The position numbers and the translations under genes are program-made. From NCBI GenBank assembly GCA_964243985.1, contig CAXTHJ010000005.1, positions 1 through 64,000 of the forward strand: a stretch of 64,000 nt of DNA, given 5' to 3'. Of this stretch, positions 1 through 9,285 are shown one piece after another; positions within the stretch are counted from its first letter, which is position 1; each line of letters opens with the position of its first letter. The notes under the pieces were generated by a model. It worked only from the letters and a program-made list of their open reading frames with translations. It searched no databases and had not been told where the DNA came from. Source of the DNA: CAIOYC01 sp964243985 (GTDB lineage: Bacteria; Pseudomonadota; Alphaproteobacteria; Caulobacterales; Caulobacteraceae).

Positions 1-825
1 CCCCTGGAGACGCCCCGCGACGGATACGACTTTGAGGGCGGGCGGGCGAGCCGGGGGGGGCGAGGCCGCCGCCTCGCCGCCATCGCTCGCTAGAAAGGCC
101 GCCAGAGCGTTCAACGCTAACTCGGCGTCCGGCCCCTGCGTGGCCAGCACCAACGCGTCGCCATGCTGAGCCCCCAGCGTCATCAAGGACACCGGGCTCT
201 TGGCGTTCACGGCCCGGCCGCGGGCGGAGAGGGAGACTTTAGATGCAAACGGCTTGGCCAAGGCGGCGATGCGGCCTGAGGGGCGGGCATGCAAGCCGTG
301 CGGCAAGCCCAGCGTGATGGTTCGCCGGCGCGGCTCGCCACCCGCATCATCGCCCGCAGGATCGGCTTGCACCGCACGCAATTCGATCAGCCGCTCGCCC
401 ACCTCCGTCTCGCGATCGGCGTCACGCCAGACAATGGTGAAGGCGTCCGGATTGGTCACCAACACCGGGGTCAACAAGCTCCTGGCCCGGCGCGCCAGAA
501 GATCCAGATCGAAGGCGATCATTAGATCGCCGGCCTTGACGTGCTGGCCGGCGCGCACGTGGGCGGTGAAGCCCTCGCCGTTCAGCGCCACGGTCTCCAA
601 GCCGATGTGGATCATGATCTCGGCCCCGTTGGCGGCGCGCAGCGTCACAGCGTGCTTGGTGTGAGCCACCGACACCACCTCGGCGTCGCAGGGCGCGTGC
701 AGGGTCGAGCCGGTGGGGTCGATCGCCACCCCGTCGCCCAGCATCCGCTCGGCGAACACCGGGTCCGGAAACTCATCCAGCGGGCCGACCCATCCCCGCA
801 TAGGTGTCAGCAACGTCAGCGTCAC
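1..825 (-). CDS. nagF: PTS multiphosphoryl transfer protein (EIIA-Glc / HPr, continuing toward EI), 3' end cut by window edge
   Basis: The 275 visible codons read without a stop to the window edge. Residues about 1-145 are an EIIA domain of the glucose/GlcNAc type, with the phosphorylated His (H73) in IMIHIGLETV. After a short linker, residues about 168-255 are an HPr domain with active-site H179 in GLHARPSG and a downstream Ser region (AKSPVSLMTLG). This order is that of EIIA-HPr-EI fusions, so an Enzyme I domain is expected beyond the edge but is not seen. It would pass phosphate from PEP to a GlcNAc permease; no EIIBC gene is in the window. The GTG start at 825 follows CGGAG and overlaps the hexosaminidase stop by GTGA, so the two are co-transcribed and probably translationally coupled. 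Confidence 0.9.
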   Translation of the reverse strand, partial: MTLTLLTPMRGWVGPLDEFPDPVFAERMLGDGVAIDPTGSTLHAPCDAEVVSVAHTKHAVTLRAANGAEIMIHIGLETVALNGEGFTAHVRAGQHVKAGDLMIAFDLDLLARRARSLLTPVLVTNPDAFTIVWRDADRETEVGERLIELRAVQADPAGDDAGGEPRRRTITLGLPHGLHARPSGRIAALAKPFASKVSLSARGRAVNAKSPVSLMTLGAQHGDALVLATQGPDAELALNALAAFLASDGGEAAASPPPARPPALKVVSVAGRLQG

Positions 826-3146
826 GGCGTCGCTCCGGTTTCGAGCTGCACGGCGTCCAACAGCCACATGGGGTCGAGCTTGGCGCGGGTGAAAACAAAG
901 CAGAGGTCGTGCTTGCCCGTCGTCGGCGATATGGCGATGCGGAGCGTGGTCAGGGCCGTGTTCTTTACCGCCGGAGCCAGCGGCAAGGCAGCCACAAGGG
1001 GACCGTCGCAACCATCGAGCTTCACCGTCAACTCGCCGTCAGGGGTGGTAGGCGGACGCATGACCATGCCGGTGGGGCCCACGCCCTCGTAGTCGAACGG
1101 CACGTTGGCCACGTCGACGGCGATCCCCTTGACGCCGGTAAGATCGGCGCCTTTCCACAGCCAGCAGGGGTTCAGGGTGTCGGTCATGATCACGGCGCGG
1201 TGGTCGCTATTCACCGGCCCGTCGTCCTCCAGGTTGAGGCTGAGCTTGTCGCTGCAGACCGTAAGCTCGTGATTGTCTCGGCGGCGGAGGGTCAGGGTGT
1301 CCAGGCGGTCGTCGGTCGCGGGCGAAAGGGCGACGCCGTTCTGGAACGCGGCGGCGCGAAGGGTGGTCGGCAGCTTCACGTGCAGGGCGGTCGCGTAGAG
1401 CGGCGAGGCTGGCGTCGGCGCCGAACCGTCCAGGGTGTAGCGGATGTCGCCAAGGGCCGCCTCGGTAGACAGCGCGACGTCGACGGTGTCGCCAGACGGC
1501 TCGAAGGTCGAGGTCCGCCGCACCTCGAAGGCGCTGAGGGCCGGTTGCAGGCCCAGCGCCTGATCCCGGCGGATGGCGGCGGGCAGGCGGGCGATGAAGC
1601 CGGTCCAATCGCGTTTTTCCGGCGGCGACCAGGCCATCTCGGCCAGCGCCACGGCGCGGGGAAAGGCCATGTGCTCCACCCGCTCGTCCAGCCGGATGTG
1701 CTCGGTCCAGACGTTAGCCTGCAGGCCCAGGATGTGCGCCTTGGCGGCGTCGCTCAGCGACGTCGGCGTGGGATCGAACCCGTAGACGTTGCGTAGGCTG
1801 ATGATCAGCCCCCGCCCCGGCGGCTCGTCGGCGGCGGCCGACTGACGGTTGTCGAAATAAAAGGGCAGGCCGGGGGTCAGGATGGCGTCGTGACCCAGGT
1901 TGGCCGCCGCCACCGCGCCCGACACGCCGTGCCAGGACATCACCACAGCGCCCGGCGCCAATCCGCCCGCCAGGATTTCGTCCCAACCCACAAGGCGGCG
2001 GCCATGGGCGGCGAGGAAGCGCTCGGTCCGTTGCGTGAACCAGCTTTGCAGGGCGTCCTCGTCCGTCAACCCCAGCGCCTTGATCTGCGCCTGGATTTGC
2101 GGTGAGGCTTTCCAGTAGTCCTTGATCGCCTCGTCACCGCCCACGTGGATGTAGGGGCCGGGGAAGAGGGCCATCACTTCGGTCAGGACGTTTTCGAGGA
2201 ACGCGAAACTCTGGTCCGACGGCTTGTAGAGGTTGGGGAACACGCCCCAGTCGGAGATGGTCTTGGGATCAGCGGGGCGCACGCCCAGCTCCGGGTAGGC
2301 CAGGATGGCGGCGGTGGCGTGGCCGGGCATCTCGATCTCGGGCACGACGGTGATGCTGCGCGCCTTGGCGTAGGCCACGACCTCGCGCACTTGGTCCTGG
2401 GTGTAGAAGCCGCCGTAGAGGCGGGGCTTTCCGGTCTTGGGGTCGATATCCTCCCGGTGCGCCTGGCCGGCCTCCACTCGAAAGGCGCCGACGCTGATCA
2501 GGAGGGGATAGCGCTTGATCTCGATCCGCCAAGCCTGATCGTCGGTCAGGTGCCAGTGGAAGGTGTTCAGCTTATAGCGCGCCATCTGGTCCAGCAGCGC
2601 TTCGATGAACGCCACCGACTGGTAGTGGCGCGCGGAGTCCAGCATCAGGCCTCGCCAGGCAAAGCGGGGACGATCCTCCATATGGACGGCGGCGAGGTTC
2701 ACAGCGCCCTTGGCGCCGTCCTCGGGCGTCAGAAGCTGAAGCAGGGTGGCGGCGCCGTAGAACAGGCCAGCGTCGGTGGCCGCTTCCATGCGGACGCCCG
2801 ACGGCGTTACATCCAGGCGGTAGCCTTCCGCGCCGAGGGCAGGGTCTGCGGGGACGCGGTAGAAGGCGATGGCGGGATGGGCGGACGCCTTGACTGAAAG
2901 CTGCAACGCCCGGTCCTTGCCGACCGTCTCCCCCAGCCAGCGGGCGTCCTGCAGCGCGGCGTCGTCACCGGCGGGAACGGCGATGGCCGCGCCTTGTGAA
3001 ATCTGAAGTTGGCCGGCCTGCGCCTGGACCGTCACGGGCGCGGGGATGACGGCGATCTGCGCCGACGCCCGGCCGCTGAAACAAAACACCGCCGCCAACA
3101 GCAGCGGGACCAGCAAAGGGTTTGGACTAAGCCTCGGTCTGTACAT
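822..3146 (-). CDS. Secreted beta-N-acetylhexosaminidase (GH20)
   Basis: Removes terminal GlcNAc from chito-oligosaccharides or glycans in the periplasm or at the cell surface. An N-terminal signal peptide (hydrophobic LLVPLLLAAVFCFSG, then ASAQ cleavage site) precedes an N-terminal GH20b-like domain and the GH20 barrel. The catalytic Asp-Glu pair is D338-E339 in YIHVGGDEA. A chitobiase C-terminal-type domain follows (RYTLDGSAPTPASPLYATAL), and then about 130 residues that I do not recognise, probably a beta-sandwich. I chose the ATG at 3146 because AGGA lies 5 nt upstream; ATG 3152 is possible, and a longer frame to 3227 would place charged residues before the signal peptide. It lies between the TonB receptor and the PTS gene, so import, hydrolysis and phosphorylation are linked. 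Confidence 0.93.
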   Translation of the reverse strand: MYRPRLSPNPLLVPLLLAAVFCFSGRASAQIAVIPAPVTVQAQAGQLQISQGAAIAVPAGDDAALQDARWLGETVGKDRALQLSVKASAHPAIAFYRVPADPALGAEGYRLDVTPSGVRMEAATDAGLFYGAATLLQLLTPEDGAKGAVNLAAVHMEDRPRFAWRGLMLDSARHYQSVAFIEALLDQMARYKLNTFHWHLTDDQAWRIEIKRYPLLISVGAFRVEAGQAHREDIDPKTGKPRLYGGFYTQDQVREVVAYAKARSITVVPEIEMPGHATAAILAYPELGVRPADPKTISDWGVFPNLYKPSDQSFAFLENVLTEVMALFPGPYIHVGGDEAIKDYWKASPQIQAQIKALGLTDEDALQSWFTQRTERFLAAHGRRLVGWDEILAGGLAPGAVVMSWHGVSGAVAAANLGHDAILTPGLPFYFDNRQSAAADEPPGRGLIISLRNVYGFDPTPTSLSDAAKAHILGLQANVWTEHIRLDERVEHMAFPRAVALAEMAWSPPEKRDWTGFIARLPAAIRRDQALGLQPALSAFEVRRTSTFEPSGDTVDVALSTEAALGDIRYTLDGSAPTPASPLYATALHVKLPTTLRAAAFQNGVALSPATDDRLDTLTLRRRDNHELTVCSDKLSLNLEDDGPVNSDHRAVIMTDTLNPCWLWKGADLTGVKGIAVDVANVPFDYEGVGPTGMVMRPPTTPDGELTVKLDGCDGPLVAALPLAPAVKNTALTTLRIAISPTTGKHDLCFVFTRAKLDPMWLLDAVQLETGATP

Positions 3147-3258
3147 CGACATCCTGGCATGATGCGCCGCCCTTTCCTTCAAATGGAAGGGGCGAAAAAG
3201 AAGGGTGGAGCGGGTTCGCCGCCCCACCCTAGGTCACGAGGGTTGGTGAACTTAGCCG

Positions 3259-5988
3259 TCAGTATTTGATGCGCACTCCGGCGAAGAGCCGGGTGCCGTT
3301 CTCATAGACGGCGCGGGGCTGGGTAGTGTTCTCCGCATAATACTTCAGCAGGCTGTCGGTGAGGTTCAGCGCGTCGAAGCTGAGGGTGATGTTCTGGGTC
3401 ACCGGCACGTTCACCGAAGCGTCCAGCGAGCCGTAGTCGTCCTGGTTCTCCGCCGAGCTGCGGTCCAGGCCCACGAAGAAGTGCGACCGGTAGGTGTAGG
3501 CCAGGCGGGCGCTCAGCCACTTGGTTTCGTAATAGGCCACCGCGTTCAGGGTGATCTTCGAGGTGCCCACCAGTGGCGCGCCGGAACTGTCCGAGCCGTC
3601 AGCATAGGTGCCGTTGAACTGGAAGCCGAAGTTATAGGGCAAAGGCTGCTGCACCTGGAACTCGACCCCCTGCACCTTGCCGGATGTATTGATCGGCGAG
3701 GAGATCGAGTAGGTTTCGTTCTTGCCATAGAACTGGCTGTAGTAGGTGCCGGGCGACACCCCGTAGCTCACGTAGGAGGAGAGGTCGTCGTAGAACAAGC
3801 TGATGGTGGCGATGGAGCTCGGTCCATAATACCACTCCAGCGCCGCGTCATAGACCGCCGCCTTGACGGGCTTCAGGTTCGGGTTGCCGCCGCTGCCGGT
3901 CAGGTTGGTGTCGGTCAGCGAAACGGTGCCGCCAAGGGCGCTGAAGTCGGGACGGGACAGGGTCTCCGCCGCCGAAACACGCAGGAACAGATCCTTCCTG
4001 ACGTCGAAGGTCAGATTCAGGCTCGGCAGGAAGTCCGTATAGCTCTGTTGGACGTCTGTACGGACGTACGGGCCATAGGCGGAGGTGGTGATGTCGGCCG
4101 GGTTGGTCCCGGACGGATCGGACACGTTGACGTAAGCGTCCTGATTAGTGTTGACCACCCGCACGCCAAAGTTGCCGCGCCAGCCTTCGCCGCCGACCCT
4201 GGCCATAACATAGGCTGACAGGTCCGTCTCCGTCACCTTGAACGACCCGGGCCAGTAGTAGTTGGCCGGCTGCACGGTGTGAGCCAGATTGCCTCGGAAC
4301 GGATTGGTGATGTTATTTACGATGTTCGCGATCGAGCCGGCGTTGCCCACGAGGGGAATTAGGAGGCCGGGGATGCCGAGCGCGCTGGCGCTATAGCCGC
4401 TCGGATAGAGCGTCGGATTGATCGATGAGAACGGCTGCAAGCCGGGCGTATAGCACTGGCCATCGGCGCCGAGGGTGCAGCCCCGGTCGAAGCCGTCCAC
4501 CTGGCGGGTGTGGCCCGCGCCGCGGAAGCCGAACAAGATGTCCTTGAACACCCCATTGTTCCAGGCGAAGTCGCCGTCGACCTTGCCGTACAGTTCCTTG
4601 TCGAGCGCGGTGAAGGTCTCGTTGATAGCGAAGTCGTTGGAGAGGCCGGCGGGGCTGGCGGGGTTGAAGCCCGGCGTGGTGACCGCCCAGCCGTTGCCCG
4701 ATGGCGCATAGGAGACGGCGACGGGTCCATCCACCTCATAGAAGGGCTGGGAGGGCGTGACGCCCTTGCCTTGCGTATAGCCGACCTGCGCCTTGATGGT
4801 CAGCTGTTCGTTGACCCGGTACTTGCCATCCAGGTTGACGTAGTAGGAGTTGCTGTAAGCGCCGGCCCGGTCGATGTTGTCGTCGATGATGCCGTCAACA
4901 ATGGCGCCCTGCGGATTTGCGGCGGTGGGCGGCCCATGAAGCGGCCAGGTCGCCGCCACCAGGGTGTTGTTCTTCACCGTAAAGCTGGTGGGGACGTTGT
5001 TGTTCAGCTCGTTGGAGCCCCAATACAGGTAGTTGGAGTTGTAGTTGTCCGCTTCCAGCTTGGAGTAGAAGCCCGAGAGCTTGAACTCCATGCGCTCGCT
5101 TGGCTTCCACTGGATGGCGACGTCGCCGCCTTCGCGCTTGCGTTCCTGTTCGAACAGGGTGGAGCCGATCAGGTTCGGCGCCTGCACGCCTACCAGGGAC
5201 GGATTGGCCGCGCCGATCGGCATGGCGGCGGTGATGGTGGTGTAGCCGAGGGTCTCCTGGCCGTAGCGGCGAAGAGTGCGGTCCTCATAGAAGCCCTGCA
5301 CCACCACGCCGAGGGTGTCGTCGGCGTTGTGCCAGCCGATGAGGCCGTTGATCTGGGGCTTGGTGTCCTTGGAGAGGGAGTTGTAGGCCGCGTCCGCCGA
5401 CGCCTCCACCGTGATCGGGTTTTTGAAATCGAGCGGGGAGCGGGTCTTCAGGTCAATCGAGCCGGCCACGCCGCCTTCCAGCAGCGAGGCGTCCTGGGTC
5501 TTGTAGACCTCGACCGACTGAACGATCTCGGAGGGCAGAAGGTCGAAGCTGACGCTGCGGCCCACGGTCTGGAACTGGTCCAGCAGGAACCAGTCGCCGG
5601 TGGCGACCGAGTGGCCGTCGATCGTCACCTGCGTCAGGCTGGGCGAGGTGCCGCGGATCGAGACCCGGTCGTTCTCGTCGAAGCCGCCTTCGCCGCTGGC
5701 CGCCGACTGGGTGTTGATGCCGGGAAGGCGCTGCAGCGCGTCGGCCACGTTGCGGTCCGGCAGCTTGCCGATGTCTTCGGCGGAAATGGCGTCGATCTGG
5801 TCGTCGTTCAGCTTCTTCAGCTGGATCGCCTTCTCCAGCGACTGGCGGATGCCGCGCACCACCACTTCGCCCGTGTCGCCGCCTGCCGAAGCTTGCGGCG
5901 CCGCGTCCTGAGCGTAGGCGGCTGGCGCCCCATACATCATCAGCGCAGCAACACTGGCCGAACTGGCTAAAATCCCTTTGACAGTCAT
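3259..5988 (-). CDS. TonB-dependent outer membrane receptor, probably for GlcNAc/chito-oligosaccharides
   Basis: A 909-residue outer membrane protein. It has a signal peptide (VAALMMYGAPAAYAQ), a TonB-box-like stretch (GEVVVRGIRQSL), a plug domain (DRNVADALQRLPGIN, then the VEVYKTQDASLLEGGVAG segment that ends the plug) and a long beta-barrel ending in the aromatic/basic C-terminus RIKY. The ATG at 5988 has a strong GGGGGAGA ribosome site; the longer frame to 6048 would precede the signal peptide with unrelated residues. The receptor should take up substrate with energy from TonB-ExbBD. The substrate is inferred from the adjacent hexosaminidase and nag genes, as in the Caulobacter nag locus; the sequence alone does not prove it. 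Confidence 0.92.
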   Translation of the reverse strand: MTVKGILASSASVAALMMYGAPAAYAQDAAPQASAGGDTGEVVVRGIRQSLEKAIQLKKLNDDQIDAISAEDIGKLPDRNVADALQRLPGINTQSAASGEGGFDENDRVSIRGTSPSLTQVTIDGHSVATGDWFLLDQFQTVGRSVSFDLLPSEIVQSVEVYKTQDASLLEGGVAGSIDLKTRSPLDFKNPITVEASADAAYNSLSKDTKPQINGLIGWHNADDTLGVVVQGFYEDRTLRRYGQETLGYTTITAAMPIGAANPSLVGVQAPNLIGSTLFEQERKREGGDVAIQWKPSERMEFKLSGFYSKLEADNYNSNYLYWGSNELNNNVPTSFTVKNNTLVAATWPLHGPPTAANPQGAIVDGIIDDNIDRAGAYSNSYYVNLDGKYRVNEQLTIKAQVGYTQGKGVTPSQPFYEVDGPVAVSYAPSGNGWAVTTPGFNPASPAGLSNDFAINETFTALDKELYGKVDGDFAWNNGVFKDILFGFRGAGHTRQVDGFDRGCTLGADGQCYTPGLQPFSSINPTLYPSGYSASALGIPGLLIPLVGNAGSIANIVNNITNPFRGNLAHTVQPANYYWPGSFKVTETDLSAYVMARVGGEGWRGNFGVRVVNTNQDAYVNVSDPSGTNPADITTSAYGPYVRTDVQQSYTDFLPSLNLTFDVRKDLFLRVSAAETLSRPDFSALGGTVSLTDTNLTGSGGNPNLKPVKAAVYDAALEWYYGPSSIATISLFYDDLSSYVSYGVSPGTYYSQFYGKNETYSISSPINTSGKVQGVEFQVQQPLPYNFGFQFNGTYADGSDSSGAPLVGTSKITLNAVAYYETKWLSARLAYTYRSHFFVGLDRSSAENQDDYGSLDASVNVPVTQNITLSFDALNLTDSLLKYYAENTTQPRAVYENGTRLFAGVRIKY

Positions 5989-6237
5989 GACCCATCTCCC
6001 CCTGGATGGCCAATAGGTCTGCTGGCGGCAAACCCATTTAGATGCCAATCTAAGCCCAATAGCCTGGATCGGGAGCTCTTGCCGGAGCGTCGACCGTGAG
6101 GTTTCATCAAATTGAAATGTAAATCAAGCCCAAAATAAATCCAATCTAAGACCAAATTGGGCTATTGGTATTGGAATGGTTATAAGTTAGCGTGGCCGTA
6201 AGATCACATGGCGGCCGAATCGCGGCAGGAGTGAAGC
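5989..6237. promoter_or_regulatory. Divergent nag control region with repeated candidate GntR-type operators
   Basis: This 249-bp region separates the receptor arm from the regulator arm and is more AT-rich than its flanks. It contains CCAATCTAAGCCCAATAG at 6045-6062 and the related CCAATCTAAGACCAAATT at 6141-6158, sharing the first ten bases and CCAA after a one-base change. GGGCTATTGG at 6159-6168 is the inverse of CCCAATAGCC at 6055-6064, and a further CCAATAGG lies at 6011-6018. Repeats next to a GntR/UTRA gene are plausible binding sites for that regulator, with relief by a GlcNAc-phosphate ligand. The exact operator boundaries and promoters cannot be fixed by eye. Confidence 0.5.
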
Positions 6238-6984
6238 GTGGCGTCCTTTTCGGAACTCATCGGCACCTTGGATGGAGAGGATCATGCGCCTCTCTATCAA
6301 CGGCTGCAGCGCGTCCTACGCGACGCCATCAATAGCCGGTTGCTGGCCCCCGACGACGCTCTCCCCGCCGAGCGCGATATGGCGGAAGAGTTCTCCGTCT
6401 CCCGAATCACCGTCAGAAAGGCGCTGGACGGCCTAGTAGGCGAAGGCCTGCTGACCCGCCGCCAGGGCGCCGGCACCTTCGTCGCCGCACGGGTGGAGAA
6501 GAACTTCTCCAAGCTCTCCTCCTTCTCCGAAGACATGGCGGCGCGGGGCCGCAAGGCGCACAGCGTGTGGCTGAGCCGCGCGCGGGGGGCGGTGACGCCC
6601 GAGGAATCCATGGCCATGGGGCTCAGCCCCGGCACCGCCGTCTATCGTTTCAGCCGCATCCGCTACGCCGACAACGTGACCATGGCGCTGGAGTATTCTA
6701 CCGTCCCCGCCTACGCCCTGACCGCCGCCGAGGCGGTGGACACGTCACTGTACGAGGCGCTGGAGCTGACCGGCCACCGCCCCGTGCGCGCGCTGCAGAG
6801 GCTGCGCGCTGTGCTGTTCACCGCCGAGCAGTCTGAACTGCTAGGGGTGAGGGAAAAGGACGCCGGGCTTCTGATCGAGCGTCGAGGCTTTCTCGCAGAG
6901 GGCCAGGCAGTGGAGCTGACCCAATCCTACTATCGCGGCGACACCTACGACTTCGTCGCTGAGCTGAACACCCTGTCGAGCTGA
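6238..6984 (+). CDS. nagR: GntR/UTRA-family transcriptional regulator of GlcNAc utilisation
   Basis: A 248-residue repressor-type protein. Residues about 15-80 form the GntR winged helix (LLAPDDALPAERDMAEEF, then SRITVRKALDGLVGEGLL and RRQGAGTFV). Residues about 100-240 form a UTRA effector domain, which in NagR/NagQ proteins binds phosphorylated amino sugars. The GTG start is preceded by CAGGAG at 7 nt. It is divergent from the receptor arm and followed by the deaminase and nagA, so it probably controls both arms through the repeats upstream of it. The regulated sugar is inferred from neighbours. Also called nagQ in related alphaproteobacteria. Confidence 0.88.
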   Translation: MASFSELIGTLDGEDHAPLYQRLQRVLRDAINSRLLAPDDALPAERDMAEEFSVSRITVRKALDGLVGEGLLTRRQGAGTFVAARVEKNFSKLSSFSEDMAARGRKAHSVWLSRARGAVTPEESMAMGLSPGTAVYRFSRIRYADNVTMALEYSTVPAYALTAAEAVDTSLYEALELTGHRPVRALQRLRAVLFTAEQSELLGVREKDAGLLIERRGFLAEGQAVELTQSYYRGDTYDFVAELNTLSS

Positions 6985-7033
6985 ACGACCGGATGATCCG
7001 CGTGTTTCGTATGCAAAGAGAAGGCGACGTGTC

Positions 7034-8083
7034 GTGAGCGAGGCTGCATCCGCGTCCAAGGTCCAGGCGACCCATATGTTCAGGGAAGCCGGCGAAGCCT
7101 CCGCCGTGGTGCGCCGCCAGTGCGCCGCCAATGCCGAACTGATGGTGTTTCTGGGCGAGCGCCTGCGCGCCCTTAAGCCCAAGGCCGTGGTCACCTGCGG
7201 GCGGGGCAGCTCCGACCACGCGGCCACCTTCGCCAAGTATCTGATCGAGACCCGGCTGGGCGTGCCCACCTCCTCCGCCGCCCTGTCGGTCAGTTCGATC
7301 TACGCGGCGCACCCCATGCTGGACGGCGCCCTCTTCATCGCCATCTCCCAGTCGGGCCAGAGCCCGGACCTGCTCACCACCGTCAAGGCCGCCAAGGACG
7401 CGGGCGCTTTCGTGATCGCCCTGGTCAACGTGGAGACCTCGCCCCTGGCCAAGGTTGCCGACGCCCTCGTGGCGCTGAACGCGGGGCCGGAAAAGAGCGT
7501 GGCGGCCACCAAATCCTACATCGCCTCCCTTTCGGCCCTGATCCATCTGGTGACCGCCTGGTCCGGCGATCGGGAGCTGGAGCAGGCGCTGAACCGCCTG
7601 CCGGACCTCCTCGACCAGTCGTGGCCTTTGGATTGGCGCGGCGCCGTGGACCACTTTAAAGACGCCCGCGGTCTCTACGTCATCGGCCGAGGCCTCGGTT
7701 ACGGCGTCGCGCAGGAAGCGGCGCTCAAGCTGAAGGAGACCTGCGGCCTGCACGCCGAAGCCTTCAGCGCCGCCGAGGTGCGTCACGGCCCGATGGCCAT
7801 CGTCGGTAAGGATTTTCCCGTTCTGATGCTGGCGCAGGACGACGAGACCAAGGATAGCGTGCAGGATCTTGCGGTGGAGTTCGCCGCCCGTGGCGCCAAC
7901 GTGGTGATGGCGGGGGCTGACGCGCCAGGCGTGGTCACGCTCCCTACCCTGGCGGCGCATCCGGTCGTCGAGCCTGTGCTCATGATCCAGAGCTTCTATC
8001 GCATGGCGGCGGCCCTCGCCCTGGCGCGCGGCCATGATCCCGACCGTCCGCCCCATCTCAACAAGGTGACTGAGACCGTTTGA
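7034..8083 (+). CDS. nagB-II: SIS-domain glucosamine-6-phosphate deaminase (NagB-II type)
   Basis: A 349-residue protein with two SIS (sugar isomerase) domains and no glutaminase domain. It resembles the isomerase half of GlmS rather than classic NagB. Visible landmarks are CGRGSSDHAATFAKYL, the SIS phosphate-binding SQSGQSPDLL, the KSVAATKSY segment and the second-domain GRGLGYGVAQEAALKLKET with HAEAFSAAEVRHGPMAIV. In nag operons this family converts GlcN-6-P to fructose-6-P and ammonia. The GTG start gives MSEAAS. The gene ends in TGATG, overlapping the nagA start by one base, which indicates coupling. A glutamine-independent isomerase with the same fold cannot be told apart by sequence, but the operon context supports the deaminase. 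Confidence 0.87.
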   Translation: MSEAASASKVQATHMFREAGEASAVVRRQCAANAELMVFLGERLRALKPKAVVTCGRGSSDHAATFAKYLIETRLGVPTSSAALSVSSIYAAHPMLDGALFIAISQSGQSPDLLTTVKAAKDAGAFVIALVNVETSPLAKVADALVALNAGPEKSVAATKSYIASLSALIHLVTAWSGDRELEQALNRLPDLLDQSWPLDWRGAVDHFKDARGLYVIGRGLGYGVAQEAALKLKETCGLHAEAFSAAEVRHGPMAIVGKDFPVLMLAQDDETKDSVQDLAVEFAARGANVVMAGADAPGVVTLPTLAAHPVVEPVLMIQSFYRMAAALALARGHDPDRPPHLNKVTETV

Positions 8084-9285
8084 TGATCTCCGCCTTGGTG
8101 AACGGACGGGTGATGACCGGCGATGGCCTGGCGGACGGCCGCGTGGTGGTGATCGAGGACGACCGCATCGCCGCTATCTGCGCGCATGTCGACATTCCCG
8201 CAGGCGCCGAGCAGATCGATCTGGACGGCGCCCTGCTGCTGCCCGGCTTCATCGACACGCAGGTGAACGGCGGCGGCGGCGTGCTGTTCAACGAGACGCC
8301 GACGGTGGAGGGGATCAAAGCCATTGGCCGCGCGCACCGCCAATTCGGCACGACCGGCTATCTGCCCACCTTGATCAGCGACGACTTCAGCGTGATTCGC
8401 GAAGCGATTGAGGCGGTGGGCGCCGCCATCGCCGAGAGCGCGCCCGGCGTGCTGGGCATCCACATCGAGGGACCCTTCCTCAACGCCGCCCGCAAAGGCA
8501 TCCACGATGATCGCAAGTTCCGCATCCTCGACGACGAGGCGTTCTCCATCCTGACGTCCCTGAAGCAAGGACGAACGCTCGTGACCCTGGCGCCGGAGAA
8601 GACCGATGTCGCTACGATCCGCCGCCTGATAGACGCCGGCGTGATCGTCGCCGCAGGGCACACCGATGCGACCTATGCCGTCGTACGCGCGGCGCTGGAC
8701 CATGGCCTGACCGGCTTCACCCACCTGTTCAACGCCATGTCGCCCCTCACCAGCCGCAAGCCCGGCGTCGTCGGCGCCGCGCTGGAGGATCAGAAGAGCT
8801 GGTGCGGCATCATCGTCGACGGCCGTCATGTGGATCCGGCGACGTTGCGCGTCGCGCTGCGCTGCCGCCCCCTGGACCGGTTCATGCTGGTGACCGACGC
8901 CATGCCCAGCGTCGGCTCGGGCGCGACGTCTTTCAGCCTGCAGGGCCGCACCATCCTGGTGAAAGACGGCGTCTGCCTGGACGAAGCCGGCGTTCTGGCG
9001 GGATCGGATCTCGATATGGCCAGCGCCGTCCGCAACGCCCAGGACCTCCTCAACCTTGCCCTGAAGGACGCGGTGACGATGGCGAGCAGCGCGCCCGCCG
9101 CTTTTCTCGGGCTCCGTCACCAATACGGAGAAATCAAGCCGGGGATGATGGCCAACCTCGTCGCGGCGGACGACCGGCTGGATGTTTTCGCCACCTGGAT
9201 CGACGGGCGGCGAAGCGAAGCCGACCGCCTGACTCCGACGTCAGTCGTAGCCGAAGCGGCGCGCCCACGGATCGAGCATCGGTAA
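8083..9285 (+). CDS. nagA: N-acetylglucosamine-6-phosphate deacetylase
   Basis: An amidohydrolase-superfamily enzyme of 400 residues that deacetylates GlcNAc-6-P to GlcN-6-P, the substrate of the preceding deaminase. Family landmarks are PGFIDTQVNGGGG near the N-terminus, the metal-site HIEGPFLN, AAGHTDATY, THLFNAM and the catalytic Asp in MLVTDAM. I chose ATG 8083, which overlaps the deaminase stop as TGATG; a TTG three bases earlier is in frame but less likely. The 3' end overlaps the convergent sulfotransferase gene by 45 bp (9241-9285), so the last 15 codons are read on both strands. Confidence 0.95.
   Translation: MISALVNGRVMTGDGLADGRVVVIEDDRIAAICAHVDIPAGAEQIDLDGALLLPGFIDTQVNGGGGVLFNETPTVEGIKAIGRAHRQFGTTGYLPTLISDDFSVIREAIEAVGAAIAESAPGVLGIHIEGPFLNAARKGIHDDRKFRILDDEAFSILTSLKQGRTLVTLAPEKTDVATIRRLIDAGVIVAAGHTDATYAVVRAALDHGLTGFTHLFNAMSPLTSRKPGVVGAALEDQKSWCGIIVDGRHVDPATLRVALRCRPLDRFMLVTDAMPSVGSGATSFSLQGRTILVKDGVCLDEAGVLAGSDLDMASAVRNAQDLLNLALKDAVTMASSAPAAFLGLRHQYGEIKPGMMANLVAADDRLDVFATWIDGRRSEADRLTPTSVVAEAARPRIEHR

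Noticed and set aside
4510..5970. Long plus-strand frame (486 codons) opposite the TonB receptor
   Set aside because: Antisense shadow of a strongly supported gene. The translation is rich in Arg/Gly/Val/Asp with no domain, as expected in high-GC DNA.
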